A stretch of DNA of 64,000 nt from Alkalimonas cellulosilytica (GTDB lineage: Bacteria; Pseudomonadota; Gammaproteobacteria; Enterobacterales; Alteromonadaceae), in NCBI RefSeq assembly GCF_036325985.1, contig NZ_JAUHLI010000010.1, positions 1 to 64,000 of the forward strand, in the 5' to 3' direction. This document shows positions 23,507-32,840 of the stretch, in pieces. The position numbers and the translations under genes were made by a program. The notes under the pieces are model-generated. The model was not told the origin of the DNA. It saw only the letters and a list, made by a program, of their open reading frames with translations, and made no database searches. Positions within the stretch are counted from its first letter, which is position 1. Every line of letters begins with the position of its first letter.

Positions 23507-23825
23507 GGTTTTGAACCTCTTTTTGCCGTTGCCGGGCAAGTGCTAACTCTTTGATGGGTGTTTTCTGAGACTTTTTCACAAAGGCATGCAGTACATGTAT
23601 ATGCTTACCTTTCAGGTAGCAAAACAGCCCGCGCCCAATTCCTTCTTGTGCTTTCGCCCGGATCTCAAATAATCCATCACCCATGGGCTCAGTGTGAGGA
23701 GCACTCAAATTAGCACCATGCTTCTCGATGAGCTCCAGTAATTTAAGCATTCTTGCCTGAAGCTTCGCTGGCATGTTCAGAATCTGATCTTCTACACCAG
23801 AATAAAAGCTAATCTTCCAAGCCAT
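23496..23825 (-). CDS. HigB-like toxin (RelE/ParE superfamily, Gp49 type)
   Basis: The 109-residue protein matches phage Gp49/HigB-like toxins: LLELIEKHGANLSAPHTEPMGDGLFEIRAKAQEGIGRGLFCYLKGKHIHVLHAFVKKSQKTP. The FEIR and HAFVKKSQKTP motifs hold the basic residues used for mRNA cleavage on ribosomes. It is the first gene of the pair, with its own promoter and operator. It probably stabilises the island or acts in phage defence. Confidence 0.87.
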   Translation of the reverse strand: MAWKISFYSGVEDQILNMPAKLQARMLKLLELIEKHGANLSAPHTEPMGDGLFEIRAKAQEGIGRGLFCYLKGKHIHVLHAFVKKSQKTPIKELALARQRQKEVQNHES

Positions 23826-23836
23826 AAAGCTCCTTC

Positions 23837-23856
23837 AGTTATCTTATATGATAACT
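23837..23856. promoter_or_regulatory. Operator of the HigBA-like pair
   Basis: AGTTATC and GATAACT form perfect 7-base arms around 6 bases. It overlaps the -10 of the toxin promoter, as expected for antitoxin autorepression. Confidence 0.65.
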
Positions 23857-23876
23857 CTCAATGACCTCACTGTCCA
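23848..23876 (-). promoter_or_regulatory. Promoter of the HigBA-like pair
   Basis: On the minus strand TGGACA (-35), a 17-base spacer and TATCAT (-10) each match consensus at five of six positions. The start would be near 23841, about 16 bases before the toxin ATG. Confidence 0.7.
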
Positions 23877-24023
23877 GCTGGATCATTTCATAGGGTGTGC
23901 TCTTTGAGCTTATTACCGCCGTGCATAAAGCTACTGACTGTCACAAAGCGGCAGGATTTTCGATGATCCTAATGGCACAAACTATCATGCGCGCGCAAAA
24001 GCAGATGATGTTGCTGCCAAATA

Positions 24024-24899
24024 CTAATTGATGATCCAAAGGCTGGCCTTTGGCAGGTAGCCGGCTTGTGTCTGGCCTTGTGCATCGGTGAACTGTACTT
24101 TGACCCACCCGGCCGATACCGTGTGCAGTTTTTCAATTTCAGAGGTGCCGGCGGGCACTTCGCTGATCACGCGGGAACCATGATCGGGCGCTGAATGCAG
24201 TGGCGTCTGCTGCTGCAGCTGATAAGTTAAGCGCCAGGGTTGGCCCAGGTAGGTATCTGGCTGAAAGTCGGCTAGTGCGCTCAGGTCGACTTGATTGCCA
24301 GCGACAGGGTCAGCTGAAATAAGACGGCCATAGACAAAGCGGTGATCCCCTTCCACAAAACTGACGAGACCGTCCAATCGGGCCTGAACAGGCTGCACGA
24401 TGTACCCCTCCCGGTGTTGGAGGAAGCCAGCAGGCAGCGGCTTAAAGGGTGCCAGTGCTTCGGCAAGGGCTGCACTTTCGTCTGGGGCATAGCCCATTTC
24501 CAGCTCGTCCAGAACCGGGGCTGCCAGCCGCTCCCGGTACAGAAAAATCCGTTGCAAATTGCGCACATCGGCACTGCTGGCAAGGCTGGTCAGCACCATG
24601 GATGGATTAGGATAAAAGCGCAGCTGCAACCGCTGCCAGGGCTTCGCATCGGCCAGGGTAACCGGCTCAGCTTCCACGTACACCGTTTCCCAATACGCTA
24701 ACAGCACACCGCTCAGCTGGATGTCGCCGTTCAGGTAACGAAATGCCGGATTGTCCGACTTCTGTACCACAGTCAGTGCGATTTTTTGCTCTGCTATAGC
24801 GTTATCATCAGCCCGGGCACTGGTTCCGCTTTGCAACGAGCAGGCCGTTACTACCCATCCCCAACAAAGTACCTGCAGCAGCTTGGTTACACAGTTCAT
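24024..24899 (-). CDS. Lipoprotein with C-terminal SH3-like domain
   Basis: The 291-residue product has a signal peptide ending in a lipobox (WVVTAC, lipidated Cys at 20). An uncharacterised middle domain follows (LQLRFYPNPSMVLTSLASSADVRNLQRIFLYRERL). The C-terminal bacterial SH3-like domain (TPLHSAPDHGSRVISEVPAGT, AGWVKVQF, AGYLPKASLWII) usually binds cell-wall peptides. It is probably an envelope protein, but the partner is unknown. Confidence 0.7.
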   Translation of the reverse strand: MNCVTKLLQVLCWGWVVTACSLQSGTSARADDNAIAEQKIALTVVQKSDNPAFRYLNGDIQLSGVLLAYWETVYVEAEPVTLADAKPWQRLQLRFYPNPSMVLTSLASSADVRNLQRIFLYRERLAAPVLDELEMGYAPDESAALAEALAPFKPLPAGFLQHREGYIVQPVQARLDGLVSFVEGDHRFVYGRLISADPVAGNQVDLSALADFQPDTYLGQPWRLTYQLQQQTPLHSAPDHGSRVISEVPAGTSEIEKLHTVSAGWVKVQFTDAQGQTQAGYLPKASLWIIN

Positions 24900-24943
24900 C
24901 CGATGGCAATCCTCAGTAATACCTTGGGTATCATACCCATCCC

Positions 24944-25396
24944 TTACTCATAGGCAGAGGTAATTTCGACAATCACCTTATCAATACCAACACGTTGCAA
25001 ATAGGTTTTCAGCCGGTTCAGCGCATCAACACTGCTGCCGACCATATCAATATCGCGGCTGCGACCTATTAAAAGGCAGCCATCGGTATTGCGCGGGTAA
25101 TTGCCGTTGTGAATATAAATATACCGGCTTGACGGAACTTGCCCATTAGACAGCCAGGGCACTGGCAGATGGGGCCTGACACCTGGCAGATTGGTTCGGG
25201 TTTGCCACTGCAACTGATAGCGCCCTTCCGGAATCCGCAACCTGAGCCCTGACTGAGTGGTATCCGGGCCGGGACGCTCCAGTATGTAGCCCTGGGCTAT
25301 CTCGCCAGAACCAGGCCTGGCATCGGCAATGATCAGCCTGCTGATGGTAGAGTTATCTGTCGCCCACTGCCGGATCACTTTAATGGTGTGAGGCAT
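24944..25396 (-). CDS. DUF5675 family protein
   Basis: The 150-residue protein opens with MPHTIKVIRQW. The DUF5675 hallmarks are visible: a TISRLIIADARPGSGEIAQGYILERPG segment, IPEGRYQLQW, IHNGNYPRNTDGCLLIG and a C-terminal LKTYLQRVG. DUF5675 resembles L,D-peptidase-like folds found in phage and mobile contexts; I see the conserved His and Cys (IHNGN, DGCLL) but no proven activity. The ATG at 25396 is preferred to an extension reaching 25561. Confidence 0.75.
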   Translation of the reverse strand: MPHTIKVIRQWATDNSTISRLIIADARPGSGEIAQGYILERPGPDTTQSGLRLRIPEGRYQLQWQTRTNLPGVRPHLPVPWLSNGQVPSSRYIYIHNGNYPRNTDGCLLIGRSRDIDMVGSSVDALNRLKTYLQRVGIDKVIVEITSAYE

Positions 25397-25605
25397 AGGG
25401 AAACCCTTTGTTTCTTTAATGTGTATAAAGCATAAAGGATCCGTACCAGCAAAGCAAACCCCGGGCGATGAAAGGACTGTAACCGCCTGCATGAATGGCA
25501 CATAACTTGGCTTTGGCAAAGGATGCAAGCCGGTTTCACTGCTGAAGCCGTTGTCCGGCACAACATCTTAGCGATGCACGGTTGTGCCGGTTCAGCCATA
25601 CAGAA

Positions 25606-28428
25606 CTAGCTCAACAGCGGTTTCAGGTAATGGCCGGTAAAGGATTTTTTGCACTTGGCCACCTGCTCCGGTGTGCCGGCCACCAGAATTTCACCACCAC
25701 CGCTGCCGCCTTCGGGGCCTAAGTCGACAATCCAGTCGGCGGTTTTGATCACATCCAGGTTGTGCTCAATCACCACCACGGTATTGCCGTGATCGCGCAG
25801 CCGGTGCAGCACGTTCAGCAGTTGCTGCACATCGTAAAAGTGCAGGCCGGTGGTGGGCTCGTCCAGAATGTACAGGGTTTTGCCGGTATCGCGCTTGCTA
25901 AGCTCGCGGGCTAACTTCACCCGCTGGGCTTCACCACCGGATAAGGTGGTGGCCGACTGGCCCAGTTTGATGTACGAAAGACCGACATCCATCAGGGTCT
26001 GCAGCTTGCGCTTTATGGCCGGAATCGCCTGGAAGAACTCCAGCGCATCTTCCACCGTCATATCCAGCACTTCGTGGATGCTTTTGCCTTTGTATTTCAC
26101 TTCCAGCGTTTCACGGTTGTAACGCTTGCCCTTACAGACATCGCAGGGCACGTAGACATCGGGCAAAAAATGCATTTCCACCTTAATCACGCCATCGCCC
26201 TGACAGGCCTCGCAGCGCCCGCCTTTGACGTTAAAGCTAAAACGCCCGACCTGATAACCGCGCGAACGCGCTTCCTGGGTACCGGCAAATAGCTCGCGCA
26301 CCCCGGTGAAAATACCGGTGTAGGTCGCAGCGTTAGAACGCGGGGTGCGGCCAATCGGACTTTGATCGATGTCGATGACTTTATCAAAATGCTCCAGCCC
26401 TTCGATCGCCTGGTGTGGCGCTGCATCACTGCCTTCGCCCTTGTTCAGCACCTTGTGCGCCACCCGGTACAGGGTGTCGTTGATTAAGGTAGACTTGCCC
26501 GAGCCCGACACACCGGTGACACAGGTCAGCAAGCCAAAGGGAATGGCCAAATCGACGTTTTTCAGGTTATTGCCGCTGGCACCCAGCACTTTCAGCCACT
26601 TGTCGTTCAGCGGTGTGCGCACTTTCGGCACTTCAATCCGTCGCTTGTTGCTGAGGTACTGACCGGTCAGCGATTGTTCGCAGGCTTTAATGTCGTCCAG
26701 CGTGCCCTGGGCCACCACCTGGCCACCGTGCACCCCGGCGCCCGGGCCAATATCCAGAATATGATCGGCGCTGCGAATCGCATCTTCGTCGTGTTCGACC
26801 ACAATCACCGTATTACCCAGATCGCGCAGGTGCGTCAGGGTGCCGAGCAAGCGGTCATTATCGCGCTGATGCAGGCCAATCGAAGGTTCATCCAGCACAT
26901 ACATCACACCCACCAAACCCGCGCCAATCTGGCTGGCCAGCCGGATGCGCTGCGCTTCGCCGCCGGACAGGGTTTCGGCGCTGCGCGATAAAGTCAGGTA
27001 GTTCAGGCCGACATTGACCAGAAAACTGAGCCGGTCCTGAATTTCTTTTAACACCTTTTCGGCAATTTTGGCTTTTTGGCCGGTTAAGCTGAGCTGCCGG
27101 AAAAAATCCAGGCAATCGCCAATGGAGCGCTCGGTCACCATCGGTAGGTTGGTCTGGCCAATAAACACATGGCGTGCTTCTTCGCGCAGCCGGCTGCCGT
27201 TACAACTGGGGCAGGGCTGGCTGGCCATGTATTTCACCAGTTCATCGCGCACCGAGTTGGACTCGGTATCGCGGTAGCGCCGCTCCATATTGGGCAGAAT
27301 GCCCTCAAACGGATGGCGCCGGCGCACCGCATCGCCGCGATCATTGACGTAACGAAAATCGATGGCAGTGCTGCCACTGCCATAAAGTACCGCCTGTTGC
27401 TGCTTTTTGCTCAAATCGGCAAAAGGGGTGTCGACCGAAAAGCCGTAGTGCTCGGCCACCGACAGCAACATCTGATGGTAGTAAAAACTGCGTTTATCCC
27501 AGCCCCGAATCGCCCCGCCAGCCAGACTGAGCGCCGGGTTGCTGACTACTTTGGCCGGATCGAAGAATTGCTTTACCCCCAGGCCATCGCAACTGGGGCA
27601 GGCCCCGGCCGGGTTGTTAAAGGAAAACATCCGCGGCTCCAGCTCGGTCATCGAGTAACCGCAGGTGGGGCAGGCAAAGTTGGCCGAGAACACCAGCTCT
27701 TCTTTGCCCGGGTCGTCCATATCGGCCACCCGCACCACGCCACCGGACAGCTGCAACGCCGTTTCCAGCGATTCGGCCAGCCGCTGCTGGATATCGGCCC
27801 GCACCTTAATGCGGTCGATCACCACCTCAATGCTGTGCTTTTTGTGCAGCTCCAGCGTCGGCGGATCGCTTAAATCGCAGATTTCGCCATCGATGCGGGC
27901 CCGAATGTACCCCTGTGCCGCCAGGCTTTCCAACAGCTTGACATGCTCGCCCTTGCGGTCCTGTACCACAGGCGCCAGCACCATCATTTTGCTGCCCTCC
28001 GGCAGCGCCAGCACTTTATCGACCATTTCGCTGATGGTCTGGGCCGCCAGTGGCAAATCATGCTCCGGACAGCGTGGCTCACCCACCCGGGCAAACAACA
28101 GCCGCAGGTAATCGTAAATCTCGGTAATGGTGCCGACCGTCGAGCGCGGGTTGTGCGAGGTGGACTTTTGCTCAATCGAAATGGCCGGTGACAGGCCTTC
28201 AATCAGATCGACATCCGGCTTTTCCATCATACTCAGAAACTGACGGGCATAGGCCGACAGCGATTCGACGTAACGGCGCTGCCCTTCGGCATAGAGGGTA
28301 TCGAACGCCAGCGACGACTTGCCGGAGCCGGACAAACCGGTGATCACAATCAGCTTATCGCGCGGAAGATCCAGCGAAAAGTTCTTCAGGTTGTGGGTAC
28401 GGGCTCCACGAATTGAAATTTTATCCAT
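25606..28428 (-). CDS. uvrA: Excinuclease ABC subunit A
   Basis: The 940-residue protein is the damage-sensing ATPase of nucleotide excision repair. The first ABC module has Walker A GLSGSGKSSLAFDTLY (about residues 31-46) and an insertion with a zinc finger (CPTCGYSM...CPSCDG). The second module has GVSGSGKSTL, the C-terminal zinc finger (CEACQGDG...CDVCKG) and the signature LSGGEAQR in both halves. The start at MDKISIRGARTHNLKNF matches family length. A LexA box lies 50 bases upstream. It is divergent from the ssb side, as in Shewanella, but the sugar locus lies between. Confidence 0.97.
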   Translation of the reverse strand: MDKISIRGARTHNLKNFSLDLPRDKLIVITGLSGSGKSSLAFDTLYAEGQRRYVESLSAYARQFLSMMEKPDVDLIEGLSPAISIEQKSTSHNPRSTVGTITEIYDYLRLLFARVGEPRCPEHDLPLAAQTISEMVDKVLALPEGSKMMVLAPVVQDRKGEHVKLLESLAAQGYIRARIDGEICDLSDPPTLELHKKHSIEVVIDRIKVRADIQQRLAESLETALQLSGGVVRVADMDDPGKEELVFSANFACPTCGYSMTELEPRMFSFNNPAGACPSCDGLGVKQFFDPAKVVSNPALSLAGGAIRGWDKRSFYYHQMLLSVAEHYGFSVDTPFADLSKKQQQAVLYGSGSTAIDFRYVNDRGDAVRRRHPFEGILPNMERRYRDTESNSVRDELVKYMASQPCPSCNGSRLREEARHVFIGQTNLPMVTERSIGDCLDFFRQLSLTGQKAKIAEKVLKEIQDRLSFLVNVGLNYLTLSRSAETLSGGEAQRIRLASQIGAGLVGVMYVLDEPSIGLHQRDNDRLLGTLTHLRDLGNTVIVVEHDEDAIRSADHILDIGPGAGVHGGQVVAQGTLDDIKACEQSLTGQYLSNKRRIEVPKVRTPLNDKWLKVLGASGNNLKNVDLAIPFGLLTCVTGVSGSGKSTLINDTLYRVAHKVLNKGEGSDAAPHQAIEGLEHFDKVIDIDQSPIGRTPRSNAATYTGIFTGVRELFAGTQEARSRGYQVGRFSFNVKGGRCEACQGDGVIKVEMHFLPDVYVPCDVCKGKRYNRETLEVKYKGKSIHEVLDMTVEDALEFFQAIPAIKRKLQTLMDVGLSYIKLGQSATTLSGGEAQRVKLARELSKRDTGKTLYILDEPTTGLHFYDVQQLLNVLHRLRDHGNTVVVIEHNLDVIKTADWIVDLGPEGGSGGGEILVAGTPEQVAKCKKSFTGHYLKPLLS

Positions 28429-28475
28429 GCGTTCTGTTACCTGCAGCGGGCAGCCGGGTTGGCTAATGATAAAAA

Positions 28476-28491
28476 CTGTACAAATATACAC
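28476..28491. promoter_or_regulatory. LexA (SOS) box of uvrA
   Basis: CTGTACAAATATACAC matches the gammaproteobacterial LexA consensus CTGT-N8-ACAG except for its last base, and the centre is AT-rich. It lies 48 bases before the uvrA start, and uvrA is a classic SOS gene. Confidence 0.75.
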
Positions 28492-28567
28492 TAACTTTGC
28501 ACTGCGGCAAAGTTGCCATCCAGACAGAACGTGCCAAAGGCCGCTTTGGTTTGCCCGGCCAGGCCAA

Positions 28568-28590
28568 TAAAAAAGCGCCCCGAAGGGCGC
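28568..28590 (-). terminator. Rho-independent terminator of the TonB-receptor gene
   Basis: Read on the minus strand, GCGCCC-TTCG-GGGCGC is followed by TTTTTTA. The stable UUCG loop and T-run make this a strong terminator, 20 bases after the receptor stop. Confidence 0.9.
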
Positions 28591-28610
28591 CAGGTACGGG
28601 GAGAAGCACC

Positions 28611-30875
28611 TTAGAAGCGGTAACTGATACTGAACTCAGCGCTGCGCGGCATGATGTAACGGCCGTTCGGCGCCGTTGGGTTGCGCGGGTCGCCTTCGGT
28701 CAGACCAGCTTTGTCGGTCAGGTTGGCGATGGACAATTGCGCCGTCAACTGGTCGCTGATTTCCAGTTGCATGCCCAGATCAATTTTGCTGTAGCCTTTT
28801 AAAGTCACGGTATTGCCATTATCGGCGTATCTGTCGGACACCGCCGCCAGAGTGCCGTAGACAGTAGCAAACATGTCGCCGATGTCAAAGCCATAGCTTG
28901 GTGTCAGACGAGCCTGCCAACGTGGTTGACGCATGGCGCGGTTGCCCAGCACCAGCTCGTCCGGGTGATTGGTGATCTCGGTGTTTTGCAGGGTTGAGTT
29001 CAGGTTCAGCGCCAGACCGTTACGGGCCATGTAGTTGAAATCAATTTCGATGCCGTAGGCTTCGGTGGTCAGCACTTCGGCCGGTGCCCCGGGCCGGGCC
29101 ACAAAGAGCTCACCTTTGGCTTCATTCATAAAGCCGGTCAGGTACAGGCTGTACTGTTGCTCGGCCCACTTGTAGCCCAGCTCGTACTGGGTAATTTCGT
29201 TGATTAGCTTGTCACCGCTAGTAAAAGCGTCGAAATTATCACGAAAATCATCAAAGTAAGGCATCTTCTGGCCACGATTCACCCGGGCGAACACCCCCAT
29301 ATTGCGTTGCCACATCCAGTTCACACCGGCGGTCCAGGCCACCTTGCTTTCATCATAATCCACCGCTTTGCTGATATTGCCATCCAGCCCTTCATCCACC
29401 AGATAGGTGATTTGATGATTTTCATGACGAATGCCGGCATCGACCCGCCACTGGTCAGTCAACTGATACTCGGCAGCGGCATAAAAAGCCCGGGTCTGGC
29501 CATCGCCGGTGGCGTCGATGTCGTAATTCCAGCTGCAGCTTTCAAGGCTGTCGTTGCAGTCTATACCCTGCAGCAACTCACCACCTTTGGCCAGCACGTG
29601 CCAGGCCTGGTTGCCAATCGACCACCAGTCCTTCACCGAATAGCGACTGTCGAAGTAGCCCAGAGTGTAAACCCCGTTGTCGGTGGTATGGCTCAGCGCC
29701 AGATCATTGGTAAAGGCATCGATGTCTTTCAGTACCACCCAACGGCCCAATTGCTGCACCCGGGTATCCTCGCCATACACTGTACCTGTCGCTGCGCCAA
29801 TCACCGGGCCATTGATACCGGCCACATCAGCAAGCCGCGCCGGGCCCCCTTCCGGTACCAGCCCAAGGGTATTGGCCTGGCCGCTGATATGGCTGAAACG
29901 GTACAGCAGCCGCCAGTCATGGCTTAAATCCAGATCAACGCTCCCCCCGGTAATGCCACCTTTCCAGCCACGGCCATCGCCAAAGTCAAAGCTTTGCGTA
30001 TCCCCATCCGGGCCATAACCAATGCGTGCCAGCCGGTTGTTCGGGCCAATCTGGGTAAAGGAGTTATCAATGCCATCGACATTCAGCGGCACCGGCAGAT
30101 GCCAGACGCCATGATCGTCGGTCTGACGGGTGTACAGATTGATGGTGCCATTATCCAGCTCTTTGGTCAGATTCAGGGTAAATTGATGGCCCCGCTCTGA
30201 GGTAAAACCGGTTTTGCGTGGCCCTTCGGAGCGCTGAATGTAGCCACCGGCCATGAAATACAGCCGGTCGGCCAGCTGACCACTCAGCACGCCATCCAGC
30301 CGCTGAGTGCCGTAGCTGGAGGTGGTGTACTTGACCAGACCTTCGGTGACATCGCTGCCTTCTTTCAGTAAGAAGTTGGTGGTCAGGCCCGGCTGGCCAT
30401 GGCTGATCACCGGATTGGAGCCGCCACGCAGCGCTTCCATAAAGTGAATGGTTTCATCAAGGCGGAAAATCGACGAGTTCTCTAAAAACGACAGGGTGGA
30501 CGGTGGGTAAATCACAGCGCCATTCAATTGAATGCTGAGAAAAGGCGCATCGCCGGTGCTGGGAAAGCCGCGTACAAACACATTGGCACCCGCCACACCG
30601 CCGGAGCTTTCCGCCCAGACACCGGGCACAGCCGTCAGCAGCTCGGCGGTACTTTTGGGTGCCAGCCGGCTGATGTTTTCATCCGATACGTTGGTGATGG
30701 CGTAGCTGGCATCGACCCGTAAGCCGGACATACCACTGGCGGTACCGGTCACTACAATTTGTTCTATCTGGCTGGGCGCTTCGGTGTTGTCGCTGTCATT
30801 GGCCAGGGCCAATGCGGATGGCATGGCGACGAGCAACGCCAGTGCCGACAAACGGGTGTTGAGTTGGGGTTTCAT
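28611..30875 (-). CDS. TonB-dependent outer-membrane receptor, probable oligosaccharide importer
   Basis: The 754-residue protein has a signal peptide (cleavage near ALA-ND), a TonB-box-like stretch IEQIVVTGTAS, a plug domain (SRLAPKSTAELLTAVPGVWAE, NVFVRGFPSTG, EALRGGSNPVISHG) and a 22-strand type barrel ending in SAEFSISYRF. Its place beside a LacI regulator and a GH65 phosphorylase indicates import of an alpha-glucoside. The start has an AGGAGA site. Two LacI-type palindromes lie 92-139 bases upstream, so it is probably repressed without sugar. Confidence 0.9.
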   Translation of the reverse strand: MKPQLNTRLSALALLVAMPSALALANDSDNTEAPSQIEQIVVTGTASGMSGLRVDASYAITNVSDENISRLAPKSTAELLTAVPGVWAESSGGVAGANVFVRGFPSTGDAPFLSIQLNGAVIYPPSTLSFLENSSIFRLDETIHFMEALRGGSNPVISHGQPGLTTNFLLKEGSDVTEGLVKYTTSSYGTQRLDGVLSGQLADRLYFMAGGYIQRSEGPRKTGFTSERGHQFTLNLTKELDNGTINLYTRQTDDHGVWHLPVPLNVDGIDNSFTQIGPNNRLARIGYGPDGDTQSFDFGDGRGWKGGITGGSVDLDLSHDWRLLYRFSHISGQANTLGLVPEGGPARLADVAGINGPVIGAATGTVYGEDTRVQQLGRWVVLKDIDAFTNDLALSHTTDNGVYTLGYFDSRYSVKDWWSIGNQAWHVLAKGGELLQGIDCNDSLESCSWNYDIDATGDGQTRAFYAAAEYQLTDQWRVDAGIRHENHQITYLVDEGLDGNISKAVDYDESKVAWTAGVNWMWQRNMGVFARVNRGQKMPYFDDFRDNFDAFTSGDKLINEITQYELGYKWAEQQYSLYLTGFMNEAKGELFVARPGAPAEVLTTEAYGIEIDFNYMARNGLALNLNSTLQNTEITNHPDELVLGNRAMRQPRWQARLTPSYGFDIGDMFATVYGTLAAVSDRYADNGNTVTLKGYSKIDLGMQLEISDQLTAQLSIANLTDKAGLTEGDPRNPTAPNGRYIMPRSAEFSISYRF

Positions 30876-30966
30876 GCGGTTCTCCTATCCTGTTGACTGG
30901 GTCTTGTGCCCATTACCTGGCGAAATAGTAGTCATTCTGGCCGGGCATTTTTACCTTAGGCGATAC

Positions 30967-30980
30967 TGCAATCGATTGCA
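30967..30980. promoter_or_regulatory. LacI-type operator, copy 1
   Basis: TGCAATCGATTGCA is a perfect 14-bp palindrome in the divergent region between the receptor and the LacI regulator. The same sequence recurs at 30999 and 35228. Confidence 0.85.
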
Positions 30981-30998
30981 ATAGCTAAAAAGCACTTT

Positions 30999-31014
30999 TT
31001 GCAATCGATTGTAA
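30999..31014. promoter_or_regulatory. LacI-type operator, copy 2
   Basis: TTGCAATCGATTGTAA differs from the perfect palindrome by one base. It is centred 33 bp (about three helical turns) from copy 1, so two dimers could bind the same DNA face. Confidence 0.8.
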
Positions 31015-31129
31015 TTATTTTTATGCTACCCTCAACTCTGCGCACCATTCTGCCGGACTGGCAGCCGCTGGTCGCTTATGGCAAAGTAGTGTTTTACTCC
31101 CAGAACAACGCAATGGACCCGCAGCCCGG

Positions 31130-32155
31130 ATGAACGACAAGAAAATGATGACACTGGCCGACATCGCCAAACTGGCTGGTGTTTCCGAGTCCACCGCCTC
31201 ACGCGCGCTGCGCAACAACCCGGTAATCAACCAGACGACCCGGGAAAAGGTCCAGCAGATAGCCGCCGAGTACCAGTTCAAAGTCAATGCCACGGCCCGC
31301 AACCTGCGTACCCAAAAAAGCTACACCATTGCGGTCATCATTGCTTTTGACGCCAAAACCCAGCAGTCGGTATCGGATCCCTTTTTGCTGGAGTTGCTGG
31401 GGGTGATTGCCGATGAGCTGAGCCAGCATGGCTATGACATGCTGCTTTCCACCAGCAAACGTGATGACAAAGACTGGGGCAGTTATTTTCTGGACTCAAA
31501 ACGGGCCGATGGCCTGATCATCATCGGTCAGGGCGAGCACGATCCCCGGGTGGAAGCACTGGCCCAGACCCAGGTTCCTTTTGTGGTCTGGGGTGGGCGC
31601 AGCGGGGATGAGCCTTATCCGATTATTGGCAGCGACAACCGTCAGGGTGGGCGCCTTGCCGCCGAACACTTGCTGGCACAGGGCTGCCGGCAGCTGGTGT
31701 TTCTGGGCGATATCCGTCACAACGAAATCGAGCAACGGCATCTGGGCATGCTGGATGCCTGCCAGGCCGCCGGCATTGCCAGCGACGCCGTGCAGCAGCT
31801 GAGCTGTGATTTCACCGCGCAGGACGGCTATCTGAAAACTCAGCAGCATCTATTCGCCCGCCTGCCAGAGCTGGACGGCATTTTTGCCGCCAGCGATGCC
31901 ATTGCCATGGGGGCGATGAAGGCCCTGCTGGAGCACGATATTGCCATTCCACAGCAGGTTGCCTTAATTGGTTTTGACGACATTGCCATGTCGGCCTATT
32001 GCACACCATCACTCAGTACGGTGAAACAAAACACCCAGAGCGGCGGCAAAGCCCTGGTGAACCAGTTGCTGACGCGGATGCAAGGGCAGCAACCTTTGTC
32101 AGAGCAACTGGCGGTCAAGCTGTTGTGCCGTCAGTCCAGTTTACGGCGGCTGTAA
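31130..32155 (+). CDS. LacI-family repressor of the alpha-glucoside locus
   Basis: The 341-residue regulator has the LacI helix-turn-helix and hinge (LADIAKLAGVSESTASRALRNNPVINQTTREKVQQIAAEY, ARNLRTQKS). A periplasmic-binding-protein-like effector domain follows (GSDNRQGGRLAAEHLL, FAASDAIAMGAMKALLE, LIGFDDIAMSAYCTPSLSTVKQ). It probably senses a sugar and binds the CG-centred palindrome found three times in the locus. The ATG at 31130 is used; Met codons at 31145 and 31148 are also possible since no strong ribosome site is visible. Confidence 0.9.
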   Translation: MNDKKMMTLADIAKLAGVSESTASRALRNNPVINQTTREKVQQIAAEYQFKVNATARNLRTQKSYTIAVIIAFDAKTQQSVSDPFLLELLGVIADELSQHGYDMLLSTSKRDDKDWGSYFLDSKRADGLIIIGQGEHDPRVEALAQTQVPFVVWGGRSGDEPYPIIGSDNRQGGRLAAEHLLAQGCRQLVFLGDIRHNEIEQRHLGMLDACQAAGIASDAVQQLSCDFTAQDGYLKTQQHLFARLPELDGIFAASDAIAMGAMKALLEHDIAIPQQVALIGFDDIAMSAYCTPSLSTVKQNTQSGGKALVNQLLTRMQGQQPLSEQLAVKLLCRQSSLRRL

Positions 32156-32177
32156 CAGCCGCCAACCGGGGCTTGAT

Positions 32178-32840
32178 TCAAGCCAGCGCCTGCAACTGGG
32201 CTATCGATAGCGCCGCTATCTGCGGCACCACCAGGCTGGCCTGAGCCAGCAGCGCGGGTTCACCAATACCAACCGGCCGCATACCAGCGGCGCAAATGGC
32301 CTCTATCCCTGCCACCGCATCTTCCACCCCAATGCAGTGCGCCGGCACCACGCCAAGGCCGGCGGCGGCCAGTAAAAACACTTCCGGATCGGGCTTGCTG
32401 TTTTTTACCTGATTGGCATCGGCGACGTAATCAAAATCGGCGGCAATCCCCAGCCGATCCAGCACAAAAGCGGCATTCTTACTGGCTGAAGCCAGGCCTA
32501 TCTTCCAGCCTTTGGCTTTGATGGCGGCAAAGAGTGGCTTTACCCCCCGATACAGATCAGCTGGACTCATATGCTGGATCAACTCCAGGTAATGGGCATT
32601 TTTTTGCGCCATCAGCCGCTCTTCTTCCGCCGCACTTAGCACCAAACCGCCCTTGTTGGCAATCCAGCGCAACGAATTCAGCCGATCGACGCCTTTTAGC
32701 TGCTCGTTATCCTGCTCAGTAAAGGACACGGCCAGTTCATCGGCCAGCGCTTTCCAGGCACGGTAGTGGTACCAGGCGGTGTCGGTCAGCACGCCATCGA
32801 GATCAAAAATAATCGCCCGGATGGTCATTGGCTGGTTCAT
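32178..32840 (-). CDS. pgmB: Beta-phosphoglucomutase
   Basis: The 220-residue HAD-superfamily enzyme has the nucleophile motif FDLDGVLTDTA, the family Arg-Trp segment LNSLRWIA, the GLASASKNA motif II and the EDAVAGIEA motif. It converts beta-glucose 1-phosphate, the product of inverting GH65 phosphorylases, to glucose 6-phosphate. Its ATG overlaps the stop of the phosphorylase gene (ATGA), so both are made together. Confidence 0.93.
   Translation of the reverse strand: MNQPMTIRAIIFDLDGVLTDTAWYHYRAWKALADELAVSFTEQDNEQLKGVDRLNSLRWIANKGGLVLSAAEEERLMAQKNAHYLELIQHMSPADLYRGVKPLFAAIKAKGWKIGLASASKNAAFVLDRLGIAADFDYVADANQVKNSKPDPEVFLLAAAGLGVVPAHCIGVEDAVAGIEAICAAGMRPVGIGEPALLAQASLVVPQIAALSIAQLQALA

Noticed and set aside
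27169..27873. Plus-strand frame of 234 codons within uvrA
   Set aside because: Antisense shadow of a conserved gene.
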